A stretch of DNA of 64,000 nt from Paraburkholderia sp. CNPSo 3274 (GTDB lineage: Bacteria; Pseudomonadota; Gammaproteobacteria; Burkholderiales; Burkholderiaceae), in contig NZ_JAMBPR010000010.1 in NCBI RefSeq assembly GCF_024206475.1, positions 62,001-126,000 on the forward strand. Direction: 5' to 3'. The first letter of the stretch is position 1. Every line of letters begins with the position of its first letter. The notes under the pieces are model-generated. The model was not told where the DNA came from. It did no database searches and was given only the letters and a program-made list of their open reading frames with translations. Below are positions 26,301 to 35,351 of this stretch, piece after piece. A program made the translations under genes and the position numbers.

Positions 26301-27941
26301 TCACATGACGCCGTTCCAAATTTGCCGCTCACTTGCCGAAGGATCGGAAACCATCGCCGGCTGATCCTTCAGGAGCATCGTACTCCGCGACTCTGAGCCC
26401 GTCGTTTCGTAGCGTTGCCAGGTTGGCAGCCCCTCGGCCGCGGGAGAGGAACCTTTTATGAACGAAACCCACGCCGAATGAACCTGTTTGGCGAAGGCCT
26501 CAGGCGCCGACGCTCCCCTGTAAAACAAATCTCGGAAAGCCGGATCCTGAAAGTTGTCCCAGACCAGCGGCAACTCACTGGTATGCGGAACAAGTCCCGC
26601 ATAACGGCCTTCGGCGATCGGCCTCTCGAACCGGAAGGCATAGGTCTCCCCTCCTGAAGCGGCATGCGCTTCGGTAAGACGTACTGTCGGAATCCAGTAT
26701 TCTTCGGCTGTAACGATGCGGACACGACGTTCAAATGGAGAGAGTGCCGGAAATGCATGAACATATTTGTCGGCAATTAGGGACAGGGAATTCAGCCTGA
26801 TATTGGCGAGTTCCCTGGAACTGATCGGTCGATCTGCCTTGGGGTCGCTGTTATGACTTTCTACCAGGTCCTGCGGGAAAAACAGAACGCTCTCGTCGCG
26901 ATTGCTGCCTATCAGCAAACGGACATCTTTCGCAAAACCTGCCGCCACGGAGTCAATCGGTCTTTGCAGCATAGTCTTGCCGTCGACCACAGAGCGGAAC
27001 GCAAAGGCGCGCGGATAGGCGGCCACCGTGGCGGTTTGAACTTTAAGCAAGTCGTCGGACCCGACGCGCAACAGATCTTCACGCCTGAAGCCCACTTTCG
27101 CAAACTCGCGCATGAACAGATCCGCGACACCGTGAGCCTCATCCAGATTGTGGACGGTATGACCGCCACCGCTCTGCACGATCGCCGATTGGAATAGTCC
27201 GCGAGCCGCCGGAATGCTCAGAAGAGCAGAGACATTTTTTGCTCCGGCCGATTCACCCGCAACGGTCACTCGGTCAGGGTCGCCACCAAAGGCGGCGATA
27301 TTGTTCCGAACCCACTGCAAGCCAAGAATCTGGTCGTGAAGAGGGTTGTTTCCGCTGCCCTGGTATTCACTTCCAAGAATCTCGCCGAGCTCCAGAAAAC
27401 CAAAAGCGCCAATGCGATACCCGATCGTCACGCAAACAACACCATCTCTTGCGAAAGCACTGCCGTCGTAGATGGCTTGGCTCGTTGCGCCAAAGGTGTT
27501 CCCACCCCCGTAAATCCAAACGAAAACAGGGTGCGGCCCAGCTTCTCGCGGTGCCCATACGTTGAGATAAAGACAGTCTTCGCTGCATTTCGCATCGCCA
27601 AGCATGGGCAGGCTTGTTCCGGGGAGCGATCGCCTCTCCTGCATAGGAGCGGGCCCAAAACTGGAGGCTGACCGAACCCCTGAACTTCGCGGCATAGGCA
27701 CCGCCTGGCGAAACCGAAGTGCACCCACCGGAGGCTGGGCGAACGGAATCCCCTTGAAGACGCTGTAATTCGGATAGGCCACGCCCCGCACCGCCCCATC
27801 AGGGGCATCCACTGACACGATGTTCGTGGGCAGTTTTCCATTTATCTGGGCGAAAGCGCTCGCAATCGGTTGCGTTACCGCCACGCCGAAAGCGCCGGCC
27901 AAGAAGGCTCTTCGTCCGATCATTTTTTTCTTCTCCATCAT
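26301..27941 (-). CDS. Type-B carboxylesterase, exported
   Basis: Alpha/beta-hydrolase of 546 residues of the carboxylesterase/lipase type B family; it cleaves carboxylic esters. The nucleophile Ser231 lies in GESAG; the acid is probably the Glu in GSNRDESVLFF, and the His is in LVPHTSELPLVW near the C-terminus. The oxyanion-hole motif is YGGGNTF and the N-terminal signature is EDCLYLNVWAP. The leader IGRRAFLAGAFGVAV has a twin-arginine motif, so export by Tat is likely. Met1, Met2 or Met7 could start it. The amidase gene lies 40 bases upstream on the same strand. Confidence 0.9.
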   Translation of the reverse strand: MMEKKKMIGRRAFLAGAFGVAVTQPIASAFAQINGKLPTNIVSVDAPDGAVRGVAYPNYSVFKGIPFAQPPVGALRFRQAVPMPRSSGVRSASSFGPAPMQERRSLPGTSLPMLGDAKCSEDCLYLNVWAPREAGPHPVFVWIYGGGNTFGATSQAIYDGSAFARDGVVCVTIGYRIGAFGFLELGEILGSEYQGSGNNPLHDQILGLQWVRNNIAAFGGDPDRVTVAGESAGAKNVSALLSIPAARGLFQSAIVQSGGGHTVHNLDEAHGVADLFMREFAKVGFRREDLLRVGSDDLLKVQTATVAAYPRAFAFRSVVDGKTMLQRPIDSVAAGFAKDVRLLIGSNRDESVLFFPQDLVESHNSDPKADRPISSRELANIRLNSLSLIADKYVHAFPALSPFERRVRIVTAEEYWIPTVRLTEAHAASGGETYAFRFERPIAEGRYAGLVPHTSELPLVWDNFQDPAFRDLFYRGASAPEAFAKQVHSAWVSFIKGSSPAAEGLPTWQRYETTGSESRSTMLLKDQPAMVSDPSASERQIWNGVM

Positions 27942-27980
27942 TTAAGTCTGTTGACATTCACCAATGGCAAAAGGTGAAAG

Positions 27981-29510
27981 TCAGACGGCGGAATGCAAAG
28001 CGTTGGAAGACGACACGGCATCAAGCACCGGCGGATGCGTGACGATGGACTTCAGGTCCACCTTCGCTGCCAGCAGCTTCGTGGCATCGGGAATGGGGCG
28101 GCGCGTTTCGTCGGACGACGCGAAGAGCGTTTCGAACGCGCGCGCCACATCGAGCAGTGCGAGATCACCACGGAACGCGCCGATCATCTGAAGTCCGAAC
28201 GGCATGCCGCGATGATCGACGCCGCACGGCAGCGACAACGCCGGATTGGTCGCGAGCGTCACGACATATGTGAGTGACAGCCAGCGATAGTAGTTCTCCA
28301 GCGCGACGCCGTTCACCGACTTCAGATATGGCTGCGCCCACGGAAACGGCGAGACAGGCGTCGTTGGAGAGAGAATCACGTCGTAGCGGTCGAACAGCGT
28401 CTGGAAGCGTCGGAACAAGCCCGTCTGGTCGCCATGCGCGCGCACGCAATCCGCGAGACCCAGGCCAATGCCCATCTCATAGTTCGCGCGCGGATTTGGC
28501 CCGAGCGAGCCGGGATCGGTCTCATAGGCCTTTTGCAGGCCCGCGACAAAGGCTTCCGCGCGCAGTACGTCGAAGCAGCGATGTGCGTCACCGAAGTCCA
28601 CTTCGATCGGCTCGCAAACGGCCACTTCGTTGCGCAGAAAGTCGATTTTGCGGCGGAATACGGCGCGGATATCGTCATCCACTTCGCAGACGCCGAAATC
28701 CTCTGTGTAACCGACGCGTAGCTTCGACAAGTCCGTGGGCGCACGGTCGTCCATCGTCGGATTCATGGCGAAGGAGTAGCCGAGAGGGTCGCTGCCCGAC
28801 TGGCCGACCGTCGCCGCGAGTTGCAGCCATGTGTCTTCGACGTTGCGCCCCATCGGCCCAACCACGGCAATCGGCGTCCAGCCGAGCGGCTTGCGATCGC
28901 TCGGCACGAGTCCCGGCGAGGTGCGCAGTCCGACCACGCCGCACTTCGCCGCTGGAATGCGCAGCGAGCCGCCTGTGTCGGAACCGCTGGCAAGCGGCAC
29001 CATATCGAGCGCGAGAGCGGCGGCCGAGCCACCCGACGAGCCGCCCGCATTCAGGCGCGGATCGAACGGGTTGCCCGTCGCACCCCACACGGGATTGAAG
29101 CTGTTCGCACCCGCGCCCATTTCCGGCACGTTGGTCTTGCCGACGACGATCGCACCCGCTGCGCGCAGGCGGCGCACCAGCGTGTTGTCGTGCGCGGGCA
29201 CGTTTGCGCGATAGAGCGGCGAGCCATACGTGGTCAGAATGCCTTCGGTCTCTTCGAGATCCTTGATGCCGATGGGCAAGCCGTGCAGGGGACCTACGGC
29301 GCCGTCGCGTGCGAGCGCGGCGTCGGCCGCGCGGGCTTCGATGCGCGCGCGTTCAAAGCTGGTCGCCGTGATGGCGTTGACAAACGGATTGAGTGCATCG
29401 ATTCGCGCGATGCAGGCCTCGAGTAATTCGACGGCGGAGATTTCGCGTGCCTGCAACAGCGCACGGAGCGCGACGGCACTATGGCGGGTGAGTTCGAAAC
29501 GGTCGTCCAT
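27981..29510 (-). CDS. Amidase signature family enzyme
   Basis: Hydrolyses an amide bond with a Ser-cisSer-Lys triad. In the 509-residue frame Lys83 lies in GIKD, the serine cluster is GGSSGGS at 156-162, and the nucleophile is Ser182 in GSDTGGSLRIPA. The start at 29510 (MDDRFEL) follows AAGGA; an upstream ATG at 29561 adds 17 unlikely residues. There is no signal peptide. The substrate is unknown. It is followed by the esterase gene and preceded, about 90 bases away, by a LysR gene on the same strand. Together they look like a catabolic accessory block. Confidence 0.9.
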   Translation of the reverse strand: MDDRFELTRHSAVALRALLQAREISAVELLEACIARIDALNPFVNAITATSFERARIEARAADAALARDGAVGPLHGLPIGIKDLEETEGILTTYGSPLYRANVPAHDNTLVRRLRAAGAIVVGKTNVPEMGAGANSFNPVWGATGNPFDPRLNAGGSSGGSAAALALDMVPLASGSDTGGSLRIPAAKCGVVGLRTSPGLVPSDRKPLGWTPIAVVGPMGRNVEDTWLQLAATVGQSGSDPLGYSFAMNPTMDDRAPTDLSKLRVGYTEDFGVCEVDDDIRAVFRRKIDFLRNEVAVCEPIEVDFGDAHRCFDVLRAEAFVAGLQKAYETDPGSLGPNPRANYEMGIGLGLADCVRAHGDQTGLFRRFQTLFDRYDVILSPTTPVSPFPWAQPYLKSVNGVALENYYRWLSLTYVVTLATNPALSLPCGVDHRGMPFGLQMIGAFRGDLALLDVARAFETLFASSDETRRPIPDATKLLAAKVDLKSIVTHPPVLDAVSSSNALHSAV

Positions 29511-29599
29511 CGGGCAGTCCTTTGAGCGGTAGTGCAAGAATGCGCTCAATGTAGACGACAAGAAAAACGGCTACCAGCGACGTTTATCGAAAGGTGATT

Positions 29600-30562
29600 T
29601 CACTTTTGATCAACGCGAGGGGGGCGCGACAGTTCATCGCTCAGACGCTCGATGAACGATTGCAGGAGCGGCGGCAACGCGCGCCGCGCAAGTGTTTGTA
29701 TTTCGATGGCGCGTTCGCTCGTTGCGAGTTCCAGAACGGGCAATGCAACAAGCTCTCCGGACGCGAGACGCGGGCGCACGAAGAGCTCGCCGCTGAATGT
29801 CACGGCGTCGCTTACAAGTGTAAAGCCGATGAGCGTTTCCAACGTCGCGCTGCTGAGCACGCTCTTGCACGCAACGCCTTCGCGGCTGCAATAGATGTCG
29901 ATCAGCTTGTGCAGGGTCGAATGAACGCCCGGCAAAGCGAGAGGGTACGCCAGCAATTCGCGAAACGACACCTGCGAACACTGCGCGAGCGGATGAGATG
30001 ACGCGACGATTGCGAATACGGGCGAAGGCGCCGAAAACGCGATGTGAATGTCCTTCTCAGGTCCGAAGCTGAACGTGAGGCCGATATCGGCTTGCGCCTC
30101 GCGCACGCGCTGTGTGACGCCGGCGGCTGTATCGACGACGACTTCGAAAGATGCCGGCGCGACAGTGCGACGGAAATCCGCCATCGCGCGCGGCAGGAAG
30201 GCGCCCGCGAAACCTTCCGTGCAGGCGATGCGGATCGTGCGTTCTGCTGCGCCGCGAAGCGCATCGATTTCCAGCGAAATCTGTTCAGCGTCGAGCTGCG
30301 AGCGGCGCGCGTATGTGGCGAGTATTTCGCCCGCCTTGCTCGGCACCATGCCACGCGATTGCCGCATAAAAAGCGGCGTGCCGAGTTCGCCTTCTAGCCG
30401 CGTGATCTGCCGGCTCACGGCGGACGGCACGACGTTCAGCCGACGGGCGGCATCAACGATGGAACCGGTGTTGACCACTTCGAGGAAATAGCGGACGGCG
30501 GCTTCCTGAAGAATGCGGGCGCTCATGAGGGATGGATGGAAAGACACGGAATGCTCCATCAT
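29600..30562 (-). CDS. LysR-type transcriptional regulator
   Basis: DNA-binding regulator of up to 320 residues. The N-terminal helix-turn-helix is intact (RYFLEVVNTGSIVDAARRLN, then SAVSRQITRLE), followed by a linker helix and an effector-binding domain with GLTFSFGPEK and VSFRELLAYPLALPG. The likely start is either Met1 (30562) or Met13 (30526); neither has a strong ribosome binding site. It lies between the MFS gene (ends 26 bases upstream) and the amidase gene, all on the minus strand, and probably controls them. Confidence 0.9.
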   Translation of the reverse strand: MMEHSVSFHPSLMSARILQEAAVRYFLEVVNTGSIVDAARRLNVVPSAVSRQITRLEGELGTPLFMRQSRGMVPSKAGEILATYARRSQLDAEQISLEIDALRGAAERTIRIACTEGFAGAFLPRAMADFRRTVAPASFEVVVDTAAGVTQRVREAQADIGLTFSFGPEKDIHIAFSAPSPVFAIVASSHPLAQCSQVSFRELLAYPLALPGVHSTLHKLIDIYCSREGVACKSVLSSATLETLIGFTLVSDAVTFSGELFVRPRLASGELVALPVLELATSERAIEIQTLARRALPPLLQSFIERLSDELSRPPRVDQK

Positions 30563-30587
30563 AGCGCCTGCATGCCTGGCGAAGCGA

Positions 30588-31832
30588 TCAGGCCTCTTCG
30601 GCGGCGCCGAGGTCTGCCTCGGCTTCGGGCGACAGGCGGATCGACAGACTGGTGATGGACGCGAGCGCTGTCGCCACGATCAGGAAGCCGAACACGGCGT
30701 TGTAGTTGCCTGTCGACGAGACGAGCAGGCCGATGGCCGCCGGCGCGACGAATCCCGCGACCTGTCCACCGAAGTTGACCATGCCCGCGCCCGTGCCAAT
30801 GAGCCTTTGCGGCAGAAATTTGGTCGGCAGCGCAAACACGCCGGCGAATACGAACGACTTGAAGAAGTAGACGATCGATTGATATGCGATCACGCCCGTC
30901 ACCGTTTGGGCCGTGTACATCTCGTAGAGGAACACGCCGGAAAGCGCGCAGCACGCGGCCATCAGCCACTTCTCCCGGCCGTCGAACCAGCGCGTGAGAA
31001 TCCAGCCGCCGAGAGCCGTCGATACGCTCGCAGCGACGAACGGCAGCGGCGTGAGCATGCTGACCGCTTTTAGATCGAGATGACGTTCGGTCAGGAGATA
31101 CGCGGGCATCCACGCATCGAGTCCTTTGTTGACGATGCCCATGCCAAACCATGTGAGCAGAATCTTCCACATGAGCGGCATTTTAAGGAGAGCGAGCGTC
31201 GCCGCGCCGTCGATGGTTGTGGAACGGCCAGCCGAATCGCGCTTCTGAGGTGTGTCCTTCACCGCGAACAGATAGAAGAGCGCAAACACGAGACCGACGC
31301 CGCCTGCGACAAAAAACGCATGACGCCAGCCGAGACACAAGATGAGAGGCGCGATGGCGAGCGGCGCGATGAAGCTGCCGACATAGTTCGACGACATCAG
31401 GAGCGCGGACATCTTCGGGCGATCCTCGCGCGCGCACGATTCGGTGACGCCCTTGACCGCTGCGCCGGGAAAACCGCCTTCGCCGAGACCGAATATGAAG
31501 CGGATCGCGATCAGCGAGGCGAGTGACCACGCAAGACCCGTCATCAACGTGAACAGCGACCAGAACGCGACCGATACGACGATGACCTTTTTGCTGCCCC
31601 AGCGGTCGGCGATCCATCCGCCGGGAATCTGCATGGCGGCGTAGCTGATGTAGAACGTGCTCATGACGAAGCCGAGCGCGGCCGCACCGAGGTGGAGTTC
31701 GTTGCCGATGGCGACGAGCGACAACGCGATCGCCGAACGGTCGATGTAAGAGATGCCGTAGCCGAGATAGAGCAGCGCAAATACCGCGAGGCTGGCGCGC
31801 CTGCTTTTATTGGGGTCGATCATGGTGAGCAT
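30588..31832 (-). CDS. MFS transporter, anion:cation symporter type
   Basis: Twelve-helix major facilitator of about 414 residues. The helix 1 signature YGISYIDRSAIALSL, the loop 2-3 motif GGWIADRWGSKKV, and the helix 5 region GEGGFPGAAVKGV fit the ACS (phthalate/tartrate/glucarate-like) subfamily for organic anions. The start is probably one of two nearby ATGs (31832 or 31823); the longer frame to 31943 has a non-membrane, arginine-rich leader of no known type. Its gene precedes the LysR, amidase and esterase genes, so it may import their substrate or a related carboxylate. Confidence 0.88.
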   Translation of the reverse strand: MLTMIDPNKSRRASLAVFALLYLGYGISYIDRSAIALSLVAIGNELHLGAAALGFVMSTFYISYAAMQIPGGWIADRWGSKKVIVVSVAFWSLFTLMTGLAWSLASLIAIRFIFGLGEGGFPGAAVKGVTESCAREDRPKMSALLMSSNYVGSFIAPLAIAPLILCLGWRHAFFVAGGVGLVFALFYLFAVKDTPQKRDSAGRSTTIDGAATLALLKMPLMWKILLTWFGMGIVNKGLDAWMPAYLLTERHLDLKAVSMLTPLPFVAASVSTALGGWILTRWFDGREKWLMAACCALSGVFLYEMYTAQTVTGVIAYQSIVYFFKSFVFAGVFALPTKFLPQRLIGTGAGMVNFGGQVAGFVAPAAIGLLVSSTGNYNAVFGFLIVATALASITSLSIRLSPEAEADLGAAEEA

Positions 31833-32220
31833 CTGCCGATAGAGAAAAAGCCGGAGAAAGAACCGGGCCCGCGTCGGCCGCGCCGAGCCCTCCCCGCCGC
31901 GGCTAGTCGGATTGATCCTAAGTAGCCGCAAATACGCCGACAAGTGACATATTCAGATGCCTCCGTTCGCGAAAGCTCATCGGAGAAGCGGGATCGACAG
32001 ATGGTCCTCGCGTGCATTCGTGCTGTCTAATATCCAACGAAGGCGCACCATCTCGGGCTGGACGTACATGAAGGAGGGGCTTTGGGAGTACCCGATTTCG
32101 GTCTGACTTTGGGCGGCGCGTGCACTGCCAAAATCGCAAAGAATCTTGCGGTGACGCAGATCGCGACCACGACGAAGCACAAGACAAGGCCGTGATGAAC
32201 GAGGGGGCTGAATTGTGCCG
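31833..32220. other. Intergenic region without a gene
   Basis: About 390 bases between two minus-strand genes. No coding sequence could be assigned. A minus-strand frame at 31977-32110 has a protein-like composition but matches no family I recognise. Confidence 0.4.
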
Positions 32221-33225
32221 TCACACCGCAATATTGTTGCGCCGCAGGGAACGCGCTCCCTCATGCGCGGCGAGTACGAACAGAATTCCGATGGTGCTGC
32301 CGAGCGCCACATCGATGAGGCGTGCGTCCGCGCAGAGCCAGGTGTGGCCCGAAATGACGATCGCGGCCCCATGCATCGCACACCGCACACCGAACGCCAC
32401 CACGTAGCGGTGGAAAGCAACGAGCTCCAGCGCGATCGCGATCTCGACCGCATTGGCGAGCGCGTGGCTATGCGGCAAAAGCATCGCCACCAGCACGCCC
32501 GCCGGCACACCGACAATGGTGCCCGCCAGGCGGTCACGCCACTTTAAGCGTGCCGATTTCCAATCACCTGTCACAACGCTGAAGGCTGACCAGACGAACC
32601 ACTCCTGATAGGGCATCGGATGCAATGCCGCCAGGGCCGATGCCAATCCCACCGCGAGCACCCCGGCAACGATCGCCTCACGCAGCCCCGGTGAAGGCGG
32701 CTCGCTGATCAGCCTTAGCGCCAGCCAGCCGCGCTCGGAGCGTGGTTCACCCTGCGTGGCGTAGCTGACGATCGAGGCGACAATGACGGGCAGCGTTGCG
32801 GCCAGCGCGTAGGGCATGGCCTCTATGCCGGCGTTCAGATACGCATGGCCATGCGCCCCGCGTGCCGTTTCGCAGCCGAAGTACATGACGGGAATAAACG
32901 CAAAAAAGCCGGTCCAGCGCATCTCGCTGCCACCGGCGAGCAAGCTCGCACATGCGGCCGCAAGCAGCACAGAGACGCCGATATACGCGGCGGGTGTGCC
33001 ATAAGAGGCAGTCACGGCGACGAAGGCCACGCCAATCGCGAGCGCGTAGAGCACGGCACCAAGCGGCGCCAGACGTCCGCGCTCTACCGCCACAAACGCA
33101 GACACAGTGACGACCGGTACGCTCAACCATTTGGTGTCACCCGTCACCCACTCGACGATAAAGATCGGCACGAGCAACGCGGCTGCGCGCAACAACATAT
33201 TCCAGTTAATCAAGCGACTCAGCAT
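32221..33225 (-). CDS. FUSC-like inner membrane transporter
   Basis: Membrane protein of 334 residues with two sets of closely packed hydrophobic segments, matching short members of the FUSC/aromatic acid exporter group (fusaric-acid-resistance type). The second half, WSAFSVVTGDWKSARLKWRDRLAGTIVG, resembles the family motif with the arginine-rich loop. The ATG at 33225 was chosen; upstream only TTG codons are available. There is no adaptor or outer membrane partner beside it, so it is an isolated gene. Confidence 0.7.
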   Translation of the reverse strand: MLSRLINWNMLLRAAALLVPIFIVEWVTGDTKWLSVPVVTVSAFVAVERGRLAPLGAVLYALAIGVAFVAVTASYGTPAAYIGVSVLLAAACASLLAGGSEMRWTGFFAFIPVMYFGCETARGAHGHAYLNAGIEAMPYALAATLPVIVASIVSYATQGEPRSERGWLALRLISEPPSPGLREAIVAGVLAVGLASALAALHPMPYQEWFVWSAFSVVTGDWKSARLKWRDRLAGTIVGVPAGVLVAMLLPHSHALANAVEIAIALELVAFHRYVVAFGVRCAMHGAAIVISGHTWLCADARLIDVALGSTIGILFVLAAHEGARSLRRNNIAV

Positions 33226-33539
33226 TTCCCGACGAATTTCTGTAGCGATGGGAGTGCCGCCAGGCGTCCGTTGATACGGTCGCTGCAACGGTACCTTGCA
33301 AACGGATTCGGTGCCCTGCCGCGTGCCAGCACGTGACGCGGGTAGCGCGACGGGCGCCGAAACGACGGTCGAGGTTTACGCTGGAAACGCAATCGTGAAG
33401 TTGCGTTTTGCGCTGTTTCATGTGCCCACGCTCCCAAATTGTGAGCTTGTCTGCATCTCGCCGCCCTCGATCGAAATGCCTGCCGGTGGCTTCGACATAT
33501 ACCGCGGTGAGGCTGAAAGGGATGGCGGCATTGGACGTG
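33226..33539. other. Upstream region of FUSC-like gene
   Basis: About 310 bases with no gene recognised; several short overlapping frames have no family resemblance. It lies between the FUSC-like gene start and repeat copy B. Confidence 0.4.
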
Positions 33540-33703
33540 CCGACCATTCGAAGGCGGTCCCGCAACGACGATCAAACAGCCCATGCACGCCGCGCGTGGG
33601 CATGGCGCGGATTCTCCGTGTCTCGACTGCAGTCGGGTGCATTTCAACAGCCGGCGGTTACTCGAGGGTTTCAGTTTCCGGCTGGATAAGTTGCAACTGA
33701 AAC
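33540..33703 (+). repeat. Diverged intergenic repeat, copy B
   Basis: Aligns with 14893-15057 over its whole length. Its right end carries an improved dyad, GTTTCAGTT (33668-33676) and AACTGAAAC (33695-33703), 9-bp perfect arms. The dyad being kept while the flanks drift suggests it is the functional part. Confidence 0.7.
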
Positions 33704-33951
33704 GGTCCCTCGTTCCCGTTGCTGAATTTCCGCGCGTGTGGCATGCAATGAGTGAAAAGCAGGTCGATCGATTAACAGCGTTATACGAATAGCGCAATTC
33801 TCCTTTACCGCGCCGGGTATTCTATTGGCGATCGACATGGCTGCAACATGGTGAGCGTAGGGGGCGGATTTCCCACGGTACAACCCCCGCTGCGCTAGAG
33901 CGTGCAACAACTCCGATAGCATTCCTGGCTGAAGCTCTTACAAGCCGTTTC

Positions 33952-34686
33952 ATGAACAATCCCTTCACTGCGACGCCGAATGACGCTCATACTCGCCACG
34001 CGCTATTCGTGGAGGTGGGCCTCGCAAGCGCGCTTGCCGGTGTGGCCGGTGCGCTCAACGTCATGGGCTTCATGATCGCCGGTGTCTTTTCGGCCAATAT
34101 GACCGGCAACGTCACGTCGCTGGCCGACCAATTCGGCGGCGGTGATGCTGGGCACGGAGTGCGCTACCTGATGATCGTGCTGCTGTTCGTTGCCGGCGCG
34201 ACCTTCGCCGCACTGATGCTCGAACTGGTCGGATCGCATCGCCGTGCCCGCGCATGCATAGCCATCCTGGTGGCTGAGGCGTTATTGCTCGTGGCGCTCG
34301 ATGGCGCGGACCACCTCGCGAGCACGCATCGGGCCGACATCATGGTTTATGGCCTGAGCTTCCTGATGGGGCTGCAAAATGCGATGGCCGCCCGCGTTTC
34401 GCATGCACGGTTGCGCACTACGCACGTGTCCGGTACGTCGACTGATATCGGCGTGGGGGTGGGCGTGATCATCGCACAGTTATGCAAGCGCGGAAGATTG
34501 TGCGAAGCGGGCCGCGAACTCCAGGACTTGCTCCTTCGCGTTGCTACGGTGGGGGCTTTTTGCCTGGGCGCCCTGACAGCGGCGGTCATCTATCCGTATA
34601 TCGGGGAGCGGATAGTCATCCTCGCAGCTTTGGTATTGCTCGGTTACGGCGTGCCTTGCCTGTTCCAATATACGCGAGTGCGATAG
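33952..34686 (+). CDS. DUF1275 (YoaK-like) membrane protein
   Basis: Membrane protein of 244 residues with about six hydrophobic segments. NMTGN after the second span and the central GLQNAMAARVSHARLRTTHVSG are the hallmarks of the DUF1275/YoaK family. Its function is unknown; it is sometimes suspected to be a transporter. It stands alone, with about 250 bases upstream that hold no gene. Confidence 0.88.
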   Translation: MNNPFTATPNDAHTRHALFVEVGLASALAGVAGALNVMGFMIAGVFSANMTGNVTSLADQFGGGDAGHGVRYLMIVLLFVAGATFAALMLELVGSHRRARACIAILVAEALLLVALDGADHLASTHRADIMVYGLSFLMGLQNAMAARVSHARLRTTHVSGTSTDIGVGVGVIIAQLCKRGRLCEAGRELQDLLLRVATVGAFCLGALTAAVIYPYIGERIVILAALVLLGYGVPCLFQYTRVR

Positions 34687-34788
34687 TCGGACTTGCGACA
34701 GCAGGCAAGGCGTCGATCATGGCGTATTTTTTGAAAATCGAGCCGTAGTGGCAGTCAGCGCGCCGTGACCGTACCGGGGCGCCTGGAC

Positions 34789-35030
34789 CTAGTCCTGCAG
34801 GCGGATCTCGATGCGGTCTTCGAGGCCTGCGACCTTCACGCGTGCGGTGGCGAGATCGAACTGGTTCTGCGAGAGCGTCACGCCCACGCAGCGCGCGCCG
34901 AACTTCTGCGCCGCGCGCAGCACGAGCGCGCCCAGCCGCAGCCGATGTCGAGCAGCGTCTGGTCTTCCTTGAGCGAGGATGTGGTCGTTCTTCTTCAACT
35001 GCGCAGTGGCGAGGTCTTCGTCGCCAGGTT
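34789..35030 (-). pseudogene. cfa: Remnant of cyclopropane fatty acid synthase
   Basis: An internal piece of a Cfa/SAM-dependent methyltransferase. Read in the right frames it gives DLATAQLKKNDHI, then the SAM-binding LLDIGCGW, then FGARCVGVTLSQNQFDLA. At least two frameshifts separate these pieces (before and after the SAM motif), and both ends of the gene are missing. It is non-functional. Confidence 0.8.
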
Positions 35031-35351
35031 CATGGAGGTCCTCGTTGTTTTGGCTTTCGTCGAAACCTCGCCGGTTGGTGGGTAATTCAGGCGGGCAGGA
35101 TGCGATTTGTTCACAGCGTAGGGGCGGGTCGCCAGTGACGCTATCCCCCTTGCGCAAAGCTGATTTTTCGTTGGCGCCGTTCTGGCCGGACGTCAACCTA
35201 TCTATAGTGACGTTGACGCTGTGGCTATCTGTCACACACGGGCGAGAGCTCGCCGAATTCCGATCGTGACTCGCAGCACTTCGATATTCCGCGTTGTACC
35301 CAGCATCCAACCGCACTCCGTCAATTCAACTGCTATTCACGATTCGAAATC
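35031..35351. other. Intergenic region upstream of the carboxypeptidase gene
   Basis: About 320 bases with no recognisable gene. It should contain the promoter of the D,D-carboxypeptidase gene. Confidence 0.4.

Noticed and set aside
31977..32110. Minus-strand stretch with protein-like composition between MFS and FUSC-like genes
   Set aside because: Could be a gene fragment but no family could be named, so it was not annotated.
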